A DNA stretch of 64,000 nucleotides from Akkermansia muciniphila (GCA_004557455.1 SFDX01000012.1:1-64000), one strand, 5' to 3'; shown: positions 43,329-52,599, counted from the stretch's first letter. Made by a program: numbers and translations. The notes: generated by a model not told the origin, from the letters alone.

Positions 43329-44299
43329 GCGTTACCTATATAGATGCCATCCGTCAGGCCATGACGGAGCTGCTGGAGGAAGACCCGACCGTCTTCCTCA
43401 TGGGCGAGGATATAGCAGGCAAGTTCGGCGGAGCCTTCAAGGCCACCAAGGGGCTGGATGCCCGATTCCCCGGCCGTGTGCTCAACGCGCCCATTGCGGA
43501 GGACTCCATCATGGGCATGGGTATCGGTGCCGCGCTGGAGGGCATGAAACCCATTCTCGAGATGCAGTTCGCGGACTTCGGTATCCTGGCTCTTAACCAA
43601 ATGGGCAACAACGCCGGGGCCCACTACTACCGCACCGGCATGCCGCTGAACCTCACCCTGCGCATGCCCTGCGGCGGCACACCCGCAGGCGGCCCCTACC
43701 ACAGCCAGTGCCCCGAGGCCCTCTTCGCGCACTTCCCGGGGCTGCACGTGTTCACACCCGCCACCGTGGCGGATGCGTATTTCATGCTCAAGGAGGCGGT
43801 CCGCATTCCGGATCCCGTTGTTTTCATGGAGCACAAGTTCCTCTACCGCTGGTTGAAAGCGGATTCTTGGATTGACCCGGAGCCGCTGCCGGTGGGCAGT
43901 GTGCGCATCGCCCGCCCCGGTCGGGATGCTACTGTGGTCGCCTTCTCCGCCATGGTGCCGGAGGCCCTGCAGGCGGCGGAGTTGCTGCAGCGCGAGTGCG
44001 GTTATGAGCTGGAGGTCGTTGACCTGCGCTGCATCAAGCCGCTGGATGTGGGCGGCATCCTCGGGTCCGTGGCTCGCACGGGCCGCCTGCTGGTGGTCAG
44101 CGAGGATTTCCCCTGGGGCGGTGTGGCTGCGGAGGTTATCTCGGCTGTCACCTCGGAGGGCTTCCACCTTTTGGATGCCCCGCCCCTGCGCATCACAGCG
44201 CCGGACACGCCCATCCCCTACCACCCGGACCTGTGGAAAGCGCACCGCCCCGGTGCCGCCAAAATCGCGCAGACCGCCCGCTACCTCATCACCCTTTAA
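43325..44299 (+). CDS. pdhB: Pyruvate dehydrogenase E1 component, beta subunit
   Basis: A 324-residue transketolase-type subunit that completes the TPP site of E1. The start MSVTYIDAIRQAM, FLMGEDIAGKFGGAFKATKGL, and NAPIAEDSIMGMGIGAALEG are classical E1beta blocks, and the C-terminal VVDLRCIKPLD is conserved. The ATG overlaps the stop of the alpha subunit. E2 follows after 18 bases. Confidence 0.94.
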   Translation: MSVTYIDAIRQAMTELLEEDPTVFLMGEDIAGKFGGAFKATKGLDARFPGRVLNAPIAEDSIMGMGIGAALEGMKPILEMQFADFGILALNQMGNNAGAHYYRTGMPLNLTLRMPCGGTPAGGPYHSQCPEALFAHFPGLHVFTPATVADAYFMLKEAVRIPDPVVFMEHKFLYRWLKADSWIDPEPLPVGSVRIARPGRDATVVAFSAMVPEALQAAELLQRECGYELEVVDLRCIKPLDVGGILGSVARTGRLLVVSEDFPWGGVAAEVISAVTSEGFHLLDAPPLRITAPDTPIPYHPDLWKAHRPGAAKIAQTARYLITL

Positions 44300-44317
44300 C
44301 TGCTTCCGTTATCAGTC

Positions 44318-45550
44318 ATGCCATTAGTTCCGATTCTCATGCCCCAGTTGGGCGAATCCATTGTAGAAGCCACCATCATGAGCCTCAAGGTGAAGCCCGG
44401 CGACAACGTTGCGGCGGATCAGGAGGTGCTGGAGGTGGAGACCAACAAGGCCGTCATGGGTGTCACGACCACCTGCGGCGGCGTTATACGCGAAATGCGC
44501 GCCAAGGAGGGGCAGACCGTACCCGTGGGCTATGTGCTCGGTCTCATTGAGGCCACGACGGAGGAAATGGAGCGCACGGGCTCGAAAGAATGGTCCGGAG
44601 AACAAGCCCCCCCGCCTCAGGACGCGAGCAAGGAGCCGCAGAAGGACGATGGAGCCCATTTCAAGACGGAAGGTGAGTTTGTAGAACACACCCATGCCGC
44701 CCGCGCTTCCTCCGGCGGTCTGCCCGTGCCCACACGCAGGCGCGGCCCGCAGTACCTTTCCCCCCGCATCCGTTCGAGGATGGATGACTTGGGGATCACA
44801 GAGGCAGACCTCGCCTACATCACCGGAAGCGGAGCCGGTGGGCGCGTTACGATTAACGACTTCGAGAACTTTATTTCCTACGTGGACGGCTGGCCCAGCA
44901 AACAAGCCTCGCCCATGCGCATGGCAGTTGCGGGCAGCATGCAGCGCACCTGGCGGCGGCCCATTGCCTCGGCCTCGCGTCCCATCCTCATGGCACCCAT
45001 CATGATGCACCGCAAGCGGCATCCCCGCAAACCCGGTTATACGCTCTATTTTGCCCGCGCCTTTGCCTTGGCCCTAGCGGAGGCCCCGGAGAGTGCAGGA
45101 TACATGGTGGGCGGCAAAATTCTCACTCCCCGTCACATTGATTTGGGTATAGCCGTGCAGGTATCGGACGGCGTGCTCGTGCCTGTCATGCGGCGTCTGA
45201 ATGAATCCAAGCTGGATGACCTGATTGACGAATATAACATGATCGTCGCGCAGGCACGCAATCGCCGACTGGACGATGAGCATCGCGGCGGCGGCATTGC
45301 TACTATCACCAACTTCGGCGGATTCGGGCTCACCAATTCCACTCCCATGCCGCTGCCCAGCGAGAGTCTCATTCTGGGCATCGGGGCCGTGCAGAAGGTG
45401 CCGGTCTGGAGCGATGAGGTGGAGTGTTTCGTGCCCGTCGAGCAGGCACAGATGGTCGCGTCCTTCGACCACCGTGTCGTGGACGGTGGCGACATCGGCA
45501 GGCTCATGCAGCGCATCGCCTTCTACATCGAGCACCCGGAGCTTCTGTAA
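44318..45550 (+). CDS. pdhC: Dihydrolipoamide acetyltransferase (E2)
   Basis: The core of the complex, 410 residues. One lipoyl domain (residues 1-80) with the lipoylated Lys in VETNKAV, a Ser/Pro/charged linker, a peripheral-subunit-binding domain (YLSPRIRSRMDDLGI to GGRVTINDF), and the catalytic domain with DHRVVDGGD near the C-terminus. The catalytic domain keeps the His and Asp of the HxxxDG motif. It starts 18 bases after E1beta. lpxI begins 6 bases after its stop. Confidence 0.93.
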   Translation: MPLVPILMPQLGESIVEATIMSLKVKPGDNVAADQEVLEVETNKAVMGVTTTCGGVIREMRAKEGQTVPVGYVLGLIEATTEEMERTGSKEWSGEQAPPPQDASKEPQKDDGAHFKTEGEFVEHTHAARASSGGLPVPTRRRGPQYLSPRIRSRMDDLGITEADLAYITGSGAGGRVTINDFENFISYVDGWPSKQASPMRMAVAGSMQRTWRRPIASASRPILMAPIMMHRKRHPRKPGYTLYFARAFALALAEAPESAGYMVGGKILTPRHIDLGIAVQVSDGVLVPVMRRLNESKLDDLIDEYNMIVAQARNRRLDDEHRGGGIATITNFGGFGLTNSTPMPLPSESLILGIGAVQKVPVWSDEVECFVPVEQAQMVASFDHRVVDGGDIGRLMQRIAFYIEHPELL

Positions 45551-45556
45551 TCCCGC

Positions 45557-46723
45557 ATGTCAAACACCCCCACCACTGCGCAACGCAGCGTCGGCGTCAT
45601 CGTCTGCGCCGGGGACTACCCGCGCATGGTCATCGAGGGGGCGCATCGGGCCGGTATGCGTGTGGTCGGGGTCGGTATGCGCGGGGCGGCGGACCGACAT
45701 ACGGCAAGCATGTGTGACGAATATCGGGCCTTCCGCATCGGGCAGGTGGAGGCACCGCTCGAATATCTGCGAACCCACGGGATAAGCGAGGTCATTCTGG
45801 CGGGCCAGATCAAGCCGGCTTGTCTTTTCACCCTAAGACCGGACGCCACGGCGAGGCGTCTGCTGGCGCAGCTTCCGAGGCGGCATGCACACAGCATCTT
45901 CGGCAGCGCCTGCGCGGAGGCAGAGAAATATGGTATCCGAGTCCTTCCTGCCACCACGTTTATGCAGGACCACATGCCCGGGGAGGGACATCTGGCCGGC
46001 CCCGCACCCACCCCGCAGCAGGAGGCAGACGCCTTCTTCGGCATGGGGATGGCCCGCCGCATCGCAGAGCTGGACATCGGGCAGAGTATCGTGGTGCATG
46101 ATCAGCGCGTACTTTGTGTGGAGGGCTTCAAGGGCACGAACGAGTGCATCCGCAGCGGCGGCGGCAAGCCTTACCCCGCCACGCTCTGCAAGGTCACGAA
46201 ACCGGGACACGATATGCGCTTCGATGTCCCCTGCCTGGGCCCCGCAACCATTCGGAACTGCGCACGTGCCAACATTCGCCACGTTGTTTTCGAGGCCGAC
46301 CGAACCATTCTCTTCCGGCGACAGGAAATCGAACAACTGTGCCGTGAAGAGGGTATCACGCTGCAGGCCCTCCCCTGCCCGACCACGGAATCCTGTGCCC
46401 TGCCGGCTACGAAGGACGATGCGGCCTACGCCACGGAGCTGGCGGGTTGCCTGGCACGCTTGGGCATCGGGGCATCGGCTGCGGTCTGCGGCGGCGTGGT
46501 GATTGCCGTGGAGGACTGCGAAGGCCCCCTCAAGTGTATCCGCCGGACGGCCGCCTACATGCGCCGCATGCGCCTGCAACGCATGCTCAGTTGGTTGTTA
46601 GGCATTATCTTCCGACAGCCGGCCTCCCCGCGCGATCCCATTATCCTGCGCACCGCGCCGGGAACAGAGCTCCCGCCGGAAGCCGTGCGGGCAGCCGAGC
46701 GCGCGGGCATTCAGCTCGGCTGA
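45557..46723 (+). CDS. lpxI: UDP-2,3-diacylglucosamine pyrophosphatase LpxI (DUF1009)
   Basis: Hydrolyses UDP-diacylglucosamine to lipid X in lipid A synthesis. The first 280 residues follow LpxI: VIVCAGDYPRMVIEGA, VILAGQIKPA, the FFGMGMARRIAELDIGQSIVV block, GTNECIRSGG, and HDMRFDVPCLGP with the family's catalytic Asp. At 388 residues it is about 100 longer than usual; the extra C-terminus has an Ala/Gly-rich part and a basic MRRMRLQRMLSWLLG helix that could lie on the membrane. It is 6 bases from the E2 gene and overlaps yraN tail to tail by 13 bases. Confidence 0.88.
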   Translation: MSNTPTTAQRSVGVIVCAGDYPRMVIEGAHRAGMRVVGVGMRGAADRHTASMCDEYRAFRIGQVEAPLEYLRTHGISEVILAGQIKPACLFTLRPDATARRLLAQLPRRHAHSIFGSACAEAEKYGIRVLPATTFMQDHMPGEGHLAGPAPTPQQEADAFFGMGMARRIAELDIGQSIVVHDQRVLCVEGFKGTNECIRSGGGKPYPATLCKVTKPGHDMRFDVPCLGPATIRNCARANIRHVVFEADRTILFRRQEIEQLCREEGITLQALPCPTTESCALPATKDDAAYATELAGCLARLGIGASAAVCGGVVIAVEDCEGPLKCIRRTAAYMRRMRLQRMLSWLLGIIFRQPASPRDPIILRTAPGTELPPEAVRAAERAGIQLG

Positions 46724-47199
46724 ACCCTCGGCGGCACGGGTATCGGATCCTCGCGATCGCTCTCCGCCCCGAAGGCCTCGCGCAGCACGCGCACGCTCGG
46801 CTTCTCCCCACCGACCAGATACACCTCCGCAATATCAAAGCGCGTGGGCACATCTCGCTTCAGCAGCCGCAGCCAGTTTCGAGCTCCCCGCCGCAAAAGT
46901 TTCCGCTTATAGGCATCCACACGATGAAAAACAGGACCCATCTCCGGATTGGTCGTGCTCTTCACCTCCACGAACACGAGTATATCCTTATGACGGCACA
47001 CAATATCAACTTCCCCACCCCTTCCATAGCGAAAATTACGGCGAAGCACTCGGTAACCGTGTGAGCGCAGGTATGAGGCAGCGACCATCTCCCCATAGCG
47101 GCCGATGAAGGCCCCCTCCGGCGCGGCATCACAGCTCCAAGGGCAGCGACATTTGTGCAACAGGCCCAAACGAGCGGCGATGGTGCGGAGTAATTCCAT
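46711..47199 (-). CDS. yraN: YraN-family (UPF0102) endonuclease-like protein
   Basis: A 162-residue protein with the restriction-endonuclease-like core GRYGEMVAASYLRSHGYRVL, GEVDIVCRHKDILVFVEVK (E..D..VEVK active-site pattern). The role is unsettled in the literature. The likely ATG at 47199 lies inside the end of rnhB, giving a 71-base overlap; a later non-ATG start would shorten it. The pairing rnhB-yraN is common in bacteria. Its 3' end overlaps lpxI by 13 bases. Confidence 0.85.
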   Translation of the reverse strand: MELLRTIAARLGLLHKCRCPWSCDAAPEGAFIGRYGEMVAASYLRSHGYRVLRRNFRYGRGGEVDIVCRHKDILVFVEVKSTTNPEMGPVFHRVDAYKRKLLRRGARNWLRLLKRDVPTRFDIAEVYLVGGEKPSVRVLREAFGAESDREDPIPVPPRVQPS

Positions 47200-47785
47200 A
47201 GTTCTGTATAGCAAGCAAATGTTCCTTAGTACCATAGCCGGCGTTGCGTGCAAAGCCATAGTGCGGAAAGAGCGCATCCAGCTCCTGCATTCGGCGATCT
47301 CGGGTAACTTTTGCCAAAATACTGGCAGCGGCAATACTCAGGCAGAGGGCATCCCCGCGTACAATGTTGCGCTGCGGCAGGGGAAACCCCGGCACGGCCA
47401 GTCCGTCAATGAGCGCAAAATCCGCCGTAACCGGCAGCCCCTCCGCCGCACGACGCATGGCCAGGTGCGTGGCCCGCAGAATGTTCAGTCGGTCGATTTC
47501 CTCCACCGTGGCCTCCGCCACGCATTTCTGCACACGGTCATCATCCATCAGGGCCGCATAGAGAGCCTCGCGCCGCCGCGCCGTCAGCTGTTTGGAGTCA
47601 TTCAGCCCGGGGAGGGAGAATCCCGGCGGCAGCACCACGGCAGCCGCCATCACCGGACCCGCCAAGGGTCCCCTGCCCGCCTCATCGATGCCGCACACAC
47701 AGGTATAACCGGCAGCATAGGCAGCCGCCTCGGCCTCCGTGGTCGGCCCACCGGCCTCACTTTTTCTGCTCCTTGGCATGCTCAC
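47129..47785 (-). CDS. rnhB: Ribonuclease HII
   Basis: Cleaves RNA in RNA-DNA hybrids and removes ribonucleotides misplaced in DNA. 218 residues. CGIDEAGRGPLAGPV carries the Asp-Glu pair; LNDSKQLT, FALIDGL (Asp) and ASILAKVTRDR follow, and GYGTKEHL closes the core. It overlaps the upstream secreted-protein gene by 29 bases and yraN by 71 bases. A second ATG two codons in is possible as the start. Confidence 0.95.
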   Translation of the reverse strand: MSMPRSRKSEAGGPTTEAEAAAYAAGYTCVCGIDEAGRGPLAGPVMAAAVVLPPGFSLPGLNDSKQLTARRREALYAALMDDDRVQKCVAEATVEEIDRLNILRATHLAMRRAAEGLPVTADFALIDGLAVPGFPLPQRNIVRGDALCLSIAAASILAKVTRDRRMQELDALFPHYGFARNAGYGTKEHLLAIQNYGITPHHRRSFGPVAQMSLPLEL

Positions 47786-49406
47786 GATTCTTTCTGATCT
47801 GCTCCAGCATATTCTTGGGCAGCGGCTTCCCTTCCTGCAGCGCGTTCAGCGCCTCAATATCATCTAAATAGCGGCTGATCGGGGTTGCGGGGCCATTATC
47901 CTCTCGGCGCAGATTACGCATGACAGCCATAAAGGCGTCCAAATCCCGCCCATTCACATAGCCCATGTGGCTCAACTCAAAACGATCCAAGAACTCCTTG
48001 CCCCTCGCCATCGTCGCCGTGTAGGCCGCGCGCAACTCACGGGCCGGGCCCAGGGAGGCAATCAACTCGTCCGGATCCGCCCCCTTTGTCAGACGCTGCA
48101 AGGCACGACTGTATTCCTGAATAATGGGGCGATACCCCGGGAAACAACTCTCCTGAAGCCGCAGCAGACGCCCGACGCAAGCCACCGCATGCTGTCGCCA
48201 GTCCGGCAACTCCACCAAGGTCAGAAAATCATCCGCTGCCACAGGCTTGGGGGTTTTGGTCGTCTCATCATACAGGATGACGGTCAAAGCCTCCGTCAGT
48301 TGTTTTTCACTCTCCGTCGGGGTCAGAGTCTCCGTAGCGGATGGCAGAGAAAGCGTTGCCAGCTCCACAGCCCACCATTCGGTCAGGGCCTGTTTGTTAA
48401 TCCCCAGCTCATGGAAATAGCGCATCAGGATCTCCCGCGCCGTCCCCTCCTCCGTAGCAGCCTCGGCCAGCAGGCCCTTCAGACGATCTGCACCGGTGGG
48501 CTTGGAGAGCAGACTCATCATCAGCACCCCGCAGGAAACCTCATAAACCTGCCGCGTGGCAGGGTCCAGATCCTGCGGATTCTCCATGTCGATGACATCC
48601 TCCGGGGAGAGCATTTCCGCCCTCGAGAACAAATTGCGGTAGAGGCGACGGTCCACACGCCCGCTGCGCCACAGCATCGCCTGCTGAATCCCCGTCAGCA
48701 GCCAAGGCGGCAGCCCCACTCTGTCAGGGAACTCCTCGGGCTTCGTGCCGCGCAACGCGTATTCATACAAAACAACCGTTATAACAGCATCACGCAGTTT
48801 CTGTAGGTCGATACCCCCCCCCGGATAGACGCGTACCTGGAAATTGGGCTCCTCCCCGATAATGCGGATACGCGTGCGTATCGGATTCGGCTCCGGCAAA
48901 TCATCCGCGCCCCCGATCAAACGGATAGAGACGGAATACTTCCACCGGTCATCCAACTTCAACAGAGTATTCAGTTGCTTGCGCGTGTCATCTGCAAAGC
49001 CGGCAATAGCACCCATACGCAGAGAATCTCCACCGCTCACGGAAAACATCCGCGACTGAGATACGACGGTCTTATCCTCCTGCGGCCCGGGGCGATAATT
49101 CGGGTTCAGCACCGGTCGAGGAACGGTAAAGGGGTCATAATCCGGCTGCGGCAGGGGCGCCACCGTATGATTCCTGTCGTTGGACGGCGCCGCGATATCC
49201 GCGCCGCTCCCGCCGCTGCTCGGTGTTGTCTCCGTCTGCCGAGGGTCCTCCGGCATCGGCACTCGAGAGGGCGCCGGCTCTTGGTCATTCACATCCCCCG
49301 TGTCCTCCAGCAGGCTCTCATCAATCACGTCATCTTCCTCCTCCTCACCGAGCACACACGGCCCGGGGAGCAGACACAGACAAAAGATGAGAGACCTCCA
49401 GTTCAC
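47757..49406 (-). CDS. Secreted protein with degenerate gluzincin-like motif
   Basis: A 549-residue protein with signal peptide MNWRSLIFCLCLLPGPCVLG, then about 90 residues of acidic, Pro/Ser-rich linker. Residues about 150-330 resemble the peptidase-MA fold: a VVLYEYALRG helix (191-200) where HExxH is expected, followed by GLPPWLLTGIQQAML, the usual downstream helix of that fold. With no HExxH it should be inactive as a zinc protease. The C-terminal 250 residues are helical. The GTG start is set by a leaderless promoter 6 bases upstream. It is first in an operon with rnhB and yraN. Confidence 0.7.
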   Translation of the reverse strand: MNWRSLIFCLCLLPGPCVLGEEEEDDVIDESLLEDTGDVNDQEPAPSRVPMPEDPRQTETTPSSGGSGADIAAPSNDRNHTVAPLPQPDYDPFTVPRPVLNPNYRPGPQEDKTVVSQSRMFSVSGGDSLRMGAIAGFADDTRKQLNTLLKLDDRWKYSVSIRLIGGADDLPEPNPIRTRIRIIGEEPNFQVRVYPGGGIDLQKLRDAVITVVLYEYALRGTKPEEFPDRVGLPPWLLTGIQQAMLWRSGRVDRRLYRNLFSRAEMLSPEDVIDMENPQDLDPATRQVYEVSCGVLMMSLLSKPTGADRLKGLLAEAATEEGTAREILMRYFHELGINKQALTEWWAVELATLSLPSATETLTPTESEKQLTEALTVILYDETTKTPKPVAADDFLTLVELPDWRQHAVACVGRLLRLQESCFPGYRPIIQEYSRALQRLTKGADPDELIASLGPARELRAAYTATMARGKEFLDRFELSHMGYVNGRDLDAFMAVMRNLRREDNGPATPISRYLDDIEALNALQEGKPLPKNMLEQIRKNREHAKEQKK

Positions 49407-49412
49407 ACCGGC

Positions 49413-49441
49413 ATACTACCAAAGTTCATTCCCCGCTGCAA
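49413..49441 (-). promoter_or_regulatory. Leaderless promoter of the 49406-46711 operon
   Basis: Minus strand: TTGCAG (49441-49436), 17-base spacer ending in TGG, TAGTAT (49418-49413), then 6 bases to the GTG at 49406. Confidence 0.65.
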
Positions 49442-49469
49442 GTCCAAAGTGCGCCACCCGCCCGCGGCA

Positions 49470-50480
49470 TCACTTCTCCTCCGTCTTACGGAGAATCAAC
49501 TTAATGACGTAGGTACCGCTTTCCGGGTCCTCCTGCAGGCGCTCAATATAATCCAACTCCTGCTTGCCGCTGATGGTCAGGGCCAGGTCCTTCCCCAAAC
49601 GAATCGACTTGATAAAGCGGTTCAGCTTCTTCCCCACGGCCTCGGAGGCTAGGGGCGTATCCGACGGGATGTCGCATTCTACCTTTTTGACGAGCTTTTC
49701 TTTCGTTGCCTTATAATCCTCATCCGATACAAACTGCCGACAGCAGCTCGCCAGATCGGCCTCGTCAAAAGTATCCCCCAGCTGCACGAGGTCCTGCACA
49801 CTCTTCTTAAAGCGATCGGACTCCGCCGGGGTCTTCAGCTTGCCGGAAACAGCCTTTACCATGCTCGTTGCAAACTTACCCTTAATTTTATCCGTCAGCA
49901 CAGGTTTAGCATCCAACAGGCCATTGACGAACAGGTTCTTGTAGGCCGCATCGGTAATCACATACGACTCATTCTTCCCGCTCACATAAAGGAAACCGCG
50001 CTTGATGTGGTCCAACAGGAACCCCTCCGCCCACTCCGTCCGTGCCTTTACTCGCGAGCTGTCAACCCGCAGCACCCCCACCGGAGCATCCAGCGGGCAA
50101 ATCAACACACAGATGGTCCGCCTCCCGTGCCAATCAACATTCAACGCCGCTATCACCAAGCGGCACGTGGGCATCGATGGGTCACTGATTTCCTCATACA
50201 TGATCTCACTGAGCTTCTCCGCAGCCGAGCGGAAGGTTGCATCCTCCGTCAGCCGCTGCATTCGGGCAGCACTCTGCTCGCTCAGGCGATACGGCGTGCC
50301 CTTTTCCGCAAGCCGCCATACAAGCTCCTCCAACCCCGCCCCCAGCACCTCCGAATCCTGCGCCGCCCCCCCTCCGAACTCACAGGTCTCCGGCTGCTGC
50401 AATTCCTCATTCCGCATCCGGTTCCCCACCGTGTGAATCACCATCCGCCGGATGACTCTTTCTGTTTCCTCTGTACTCAT
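49470..50480 (-). CDS. Possible nucleoid-associated protein (NdpA/YejK-like)
   Basis: A 336-residue cytosolic protein. The layout resembles the 37-kDa nucleoid-associated family: a short start with VIHTVGNRM, a helical region, strands (RLVIAALNVDW, TICVLICPLD, GVLRVDSSRV) and a long mixed C-terminal half ending in strands (YVIKLILRK). The match is by eye and weak. The ATG at 50480 follows a leaderless promoter by 6 bases. It stands alone between the secreted-protein operon and the GreA-like gene. Confidence 0.6.
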   Translation of the reverse strand: MSTEETERVIRRMVIHTVGNRMRNEELQQPETCEFGGGAAQDSEVLGAGLEELVWRLAEKGTPYRLSEQSAARMQRLTEDATFRSAAEKLSEIMYEEISDPSMPTCRLVIAALNVDWHGRRTICVLICPLDAPVGVLRVDSSRVKARTEWAEGFLLDHIKRGFLYVSGKNESYVITDAAYKNLFVNGLLDAKPVLTDKIKGKFATSMVKAVSGKLKTPAESDRFKKSVQDLVQLGDTFDEADLASCCRQFVSDEDYKATKEKLVKKVECDIPSDTPLASEAVGKKLNRFIKSIRLGKDLALTISGKQELDYIERLQEDPESGTYVIKLILRKTEEK

Positions 50481-50486
50481 ACCGCC

Positions 50487-50515
50487 ATTTTACACCCGGG
50501 CATCATCCCCCGCAA
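50487..50515 (-). promoter_or_regulatory. Leaderless promoter of the 50480 gene
   Basis: Minus strand: TTGCGG (50515-50510), 17-base spacer, TAAAAT (50492-50487), then 6 bases to the ATG. Confidence 0.65.
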
Positions 50516-50610
50516 GCTCCCTCTGCGGCATACTGTGCCCCCGGAAACACTGACCCGCCCGCGGGCGGAGTGGCCTGCGGGCGGGGAAAGGGTTACCGTG
50601 GAAGGGAGGA

Positions 50611-52560
50611 TCAGGCGGGGATCTCGCCGTCCGGGTAGATGAGTGCCTTGGGGGCGGGGTCGATGGCCTTGATGGTCATCTTCACCTGCTCGCCGCCCAC
50701 ATCCAGGGGGAGGCGGAGGGTATCACCGACGCTGTGGCCGATGAGTTTGGCGCCGAGCTTGGAGCTATACGAGATGATACGCTCCTCCGGCACGGAATCC
50801 CAGGCACCGAGGATGGTGTAGACGACCTCCTGCCCGGCATCGGTGACGAAGGTAACCGCCGTACCCATGGCCGTCTTGTCGCAGGAGACACCGGCGAAGT
50901 CGGTGGGCTCTGCCTGGGACAGCAGGCGGGAGAGTTCCTCCGAGCGGCGCATGAGCACCTGGCGCGTCGCCTTGGCATCCTGGTAGCCGCCGTTCTCTCG
51001 CAGGTCGCCTTCCGCACGGGTAACCTCCAAGTCGTGCTTGTTCTTGGGAATGCGCACGTTGATGATGTCCTCGTACTCCGCCTTGCGAGCCGCAAAGGAG
51101 CGGAGGGAAACGTAAAGATTCTGCTTCTCCTTGTGCTTGGTGCGGGAGAGAACAATCTCCTGGAGCCCGGGGTGCACCTTCATCATGTTAGCCATGAGCA
51201 GGTTGCGGTCCAGATCGGCGAGCACGGAGGAATCGTAGAGGGCCTTGGCAAAGGGGCGAGCCTCCTGCTCCGAGATACCGGAGACGAGGTCGGGCGCGAG
51301 CGTCTGATCCTCCACCAGGAGGTTGCGGAGACGCAGGGCGCGGTTGGGGCCGCCTTCTGCACTGTCGCGCTCGATGGCGGAGATGATGGCCGCGCCGAAG
51401 GGCATCTTGGCAGAATCTACCACCTCCTTGGCGGCTCCGTTGCGCTCCTTGCAAAGCCACAGCAACACATCCGGCCCGAGGCTCTGGCGGGAAATGCCGT
51501 TGAGCACATCCGTAAAGAGCTGACTCTTGGCCCCCTTATCGATGATGAATTCTGCGGCAGTGGCCGTAACCTTCGGGCCGCCGAACAGGAAGATATTGGT
51601 AGCATAGGCCAGCCAGCCGTCCCCGAGGGCCTCCGGCAGAGCCTGCAACACCGCGCTTTGGCGAGAAGCGGAGAGATCCCCGATATAGGCAACCATTTGC
51701 TCCGAGGTAATGCTCTTAAGCCGATCCGCCAGGGTGGTGAAATGCTCCATTCCCTTGGCGGCAAGAGCCGCATCCAACTCGGCACGATGCTCGCCCTCCT
51801 TGCCGGCGACGAAGGACATCACCGAATCGCGGATGATGATCAGCTCCAGAACGTGCTGGGGTTCGGTGCGGTCCTTCTCAATATCATCCTCCATCAGGCG
51901 CACGAGCTCGGCAACCACATCAAAGTGACCGCAGAGAATCTCCGGGCGGGCCTGCGCATCCAACACACGCACGCACTCCTGCAGGGAGGTGGCGGCGGAG
52001 TAGTCCGCCAGCAGCGCCTCTTGTGCGGAAGCCGCCTTGCGGAGAACGATGGCCTCCCCGCGCGTGGTGGGCAGGCGGAAGCCGGGGTCATTGCGCATGG
52101 CCTCGCGGGCTCGCTCCCACCAGCTCTTCCACTCATCCTCCGGAATGACGCGGCCGGAGAGGAATCGCTCCAGGTCCTCCGGCTGCATGGGCAGCACCTC
52201 GTCTATGCCCTCGCGGAGGGAGAGGTTTGTCTCCAGAATGCTGCGGATGAAGCCGAGCATGGACTCCTTCGTCGTAGCCAGGGTGTAGCACTGCTCCGGG
52301 TGCTCGAAGCACTCAATGAGGAAGTGACCCTGCGGGATGGGAGTAAGCTGATTGAAAGCCAGTTTGAGGCCGAGAATGTGGCCACGGTTTTTCTCAAAGT
52401 CGATCTTGATTTTCTGCTTGGGGAGAGACCAGGCGAGCACTTTGCCCACGCCCCACTCTTGGTGGAGCACATAATGACCGGGAGAGAATTTGTCGAGACG
52501 TTCCGCAAAATCTGCGGGCAGTTTACCTGCGTTTACGAGTTTGACAATATCGGCATGCAT
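50611..52560 (-). CDS. greA: GreA-type transcript cleavage factor with large N-terminal region
   Basis: A 649-residue protein. The last 160 residues are GreA: a coiled coil with EGDLRENGGYQDAKATRQVL, where the acidic tip that enters the RNA polymerase channel is expected, then the FKBP-like domain with ISYSSKLGAKLIGHSVGDTL. Standard GreA has about 158 residues. Ahead lie about 480 residues: a small beta domain (GHYVLHQEWGVGKVLAW, CarD/Tudor-like by eye) and a long helical region. Chlamydial GreA is similarly oversized. It should rescue backtracked RNA polymerase; the extra part may tether it to another factor. Confidence 0.87.
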   Translation of the reverse strand: MHADIVKLVNAGKLPADFAERLDKFSPGHYVLHQEWGVGKVLAWSLPKQKIKIDFEKNRGHILGLKLAFNQLTPIPQGHFLIECFEHPEQCYTLATTKESMLGFIRSILETNLSLREGIDEVLPMQPEDLERFLSGRVIPEDEWKSWWERAREAMRNDPGFRLPTTRGEAIVLRKAASAQEALLADYSAATSLQECVRVLDAQARPEILCGHFDVVAELVRLMEDDIEKDRTEPQHVLELIIIRDSVMSFVAGKEGEHRAELDAALAAKGMEHFTTLADRLKSITSEQMVAYIGDLSASRQSAVLQALPEALGDGWLAYATNIFLFGGPKVTATAAEFIIDKGAKSQLFTDVLNGISRQSLGPDVLLWLCKERNGAAKEVVDSAKMPFGAAIISAIERDSAEGGPNRALRLRNLLVEDQTLAPDLVSGISEQEARPFAKALYDSSVLADLDRNLLMANMMKVHPGLQEIVLSRTKHKEKQNLYVSLRSFAARKAEYEDIINVRIPKNKHDLEVTRAEGDLRENGGYQDAKATRQVLMRRSEELSRLLSQAEPTDFAGVSCDKTAMGTAVTFVTDAGQEVVYTILGAWDSVPEERIISYSSKLGAKLIGHSVGDTLRLPLDVGGEQVKMTIKAIDPAPKALIYPDGEIPA

Positions 52561-52571
52561 ACGTGAAATTC

Positions 52572-52599
52572 ATATTACCACACGTTTTGTCAAGGTCAA
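52572..52599 (-). promoter_or_regulatory. Sigma-70 promoter of the GreA-like gene
   Basis: Minus strand: TTGACC (52599-52594), 16-base spacer ending in TGG, TAATAT (52577-52572), 11 bases before the ATG at 52560. Confidence 0.65.

Noticed and set aside
50734-52566. A 610-codon frame opposite the GreA-like gene
   Set aside because: No domain and shadow-type composition.
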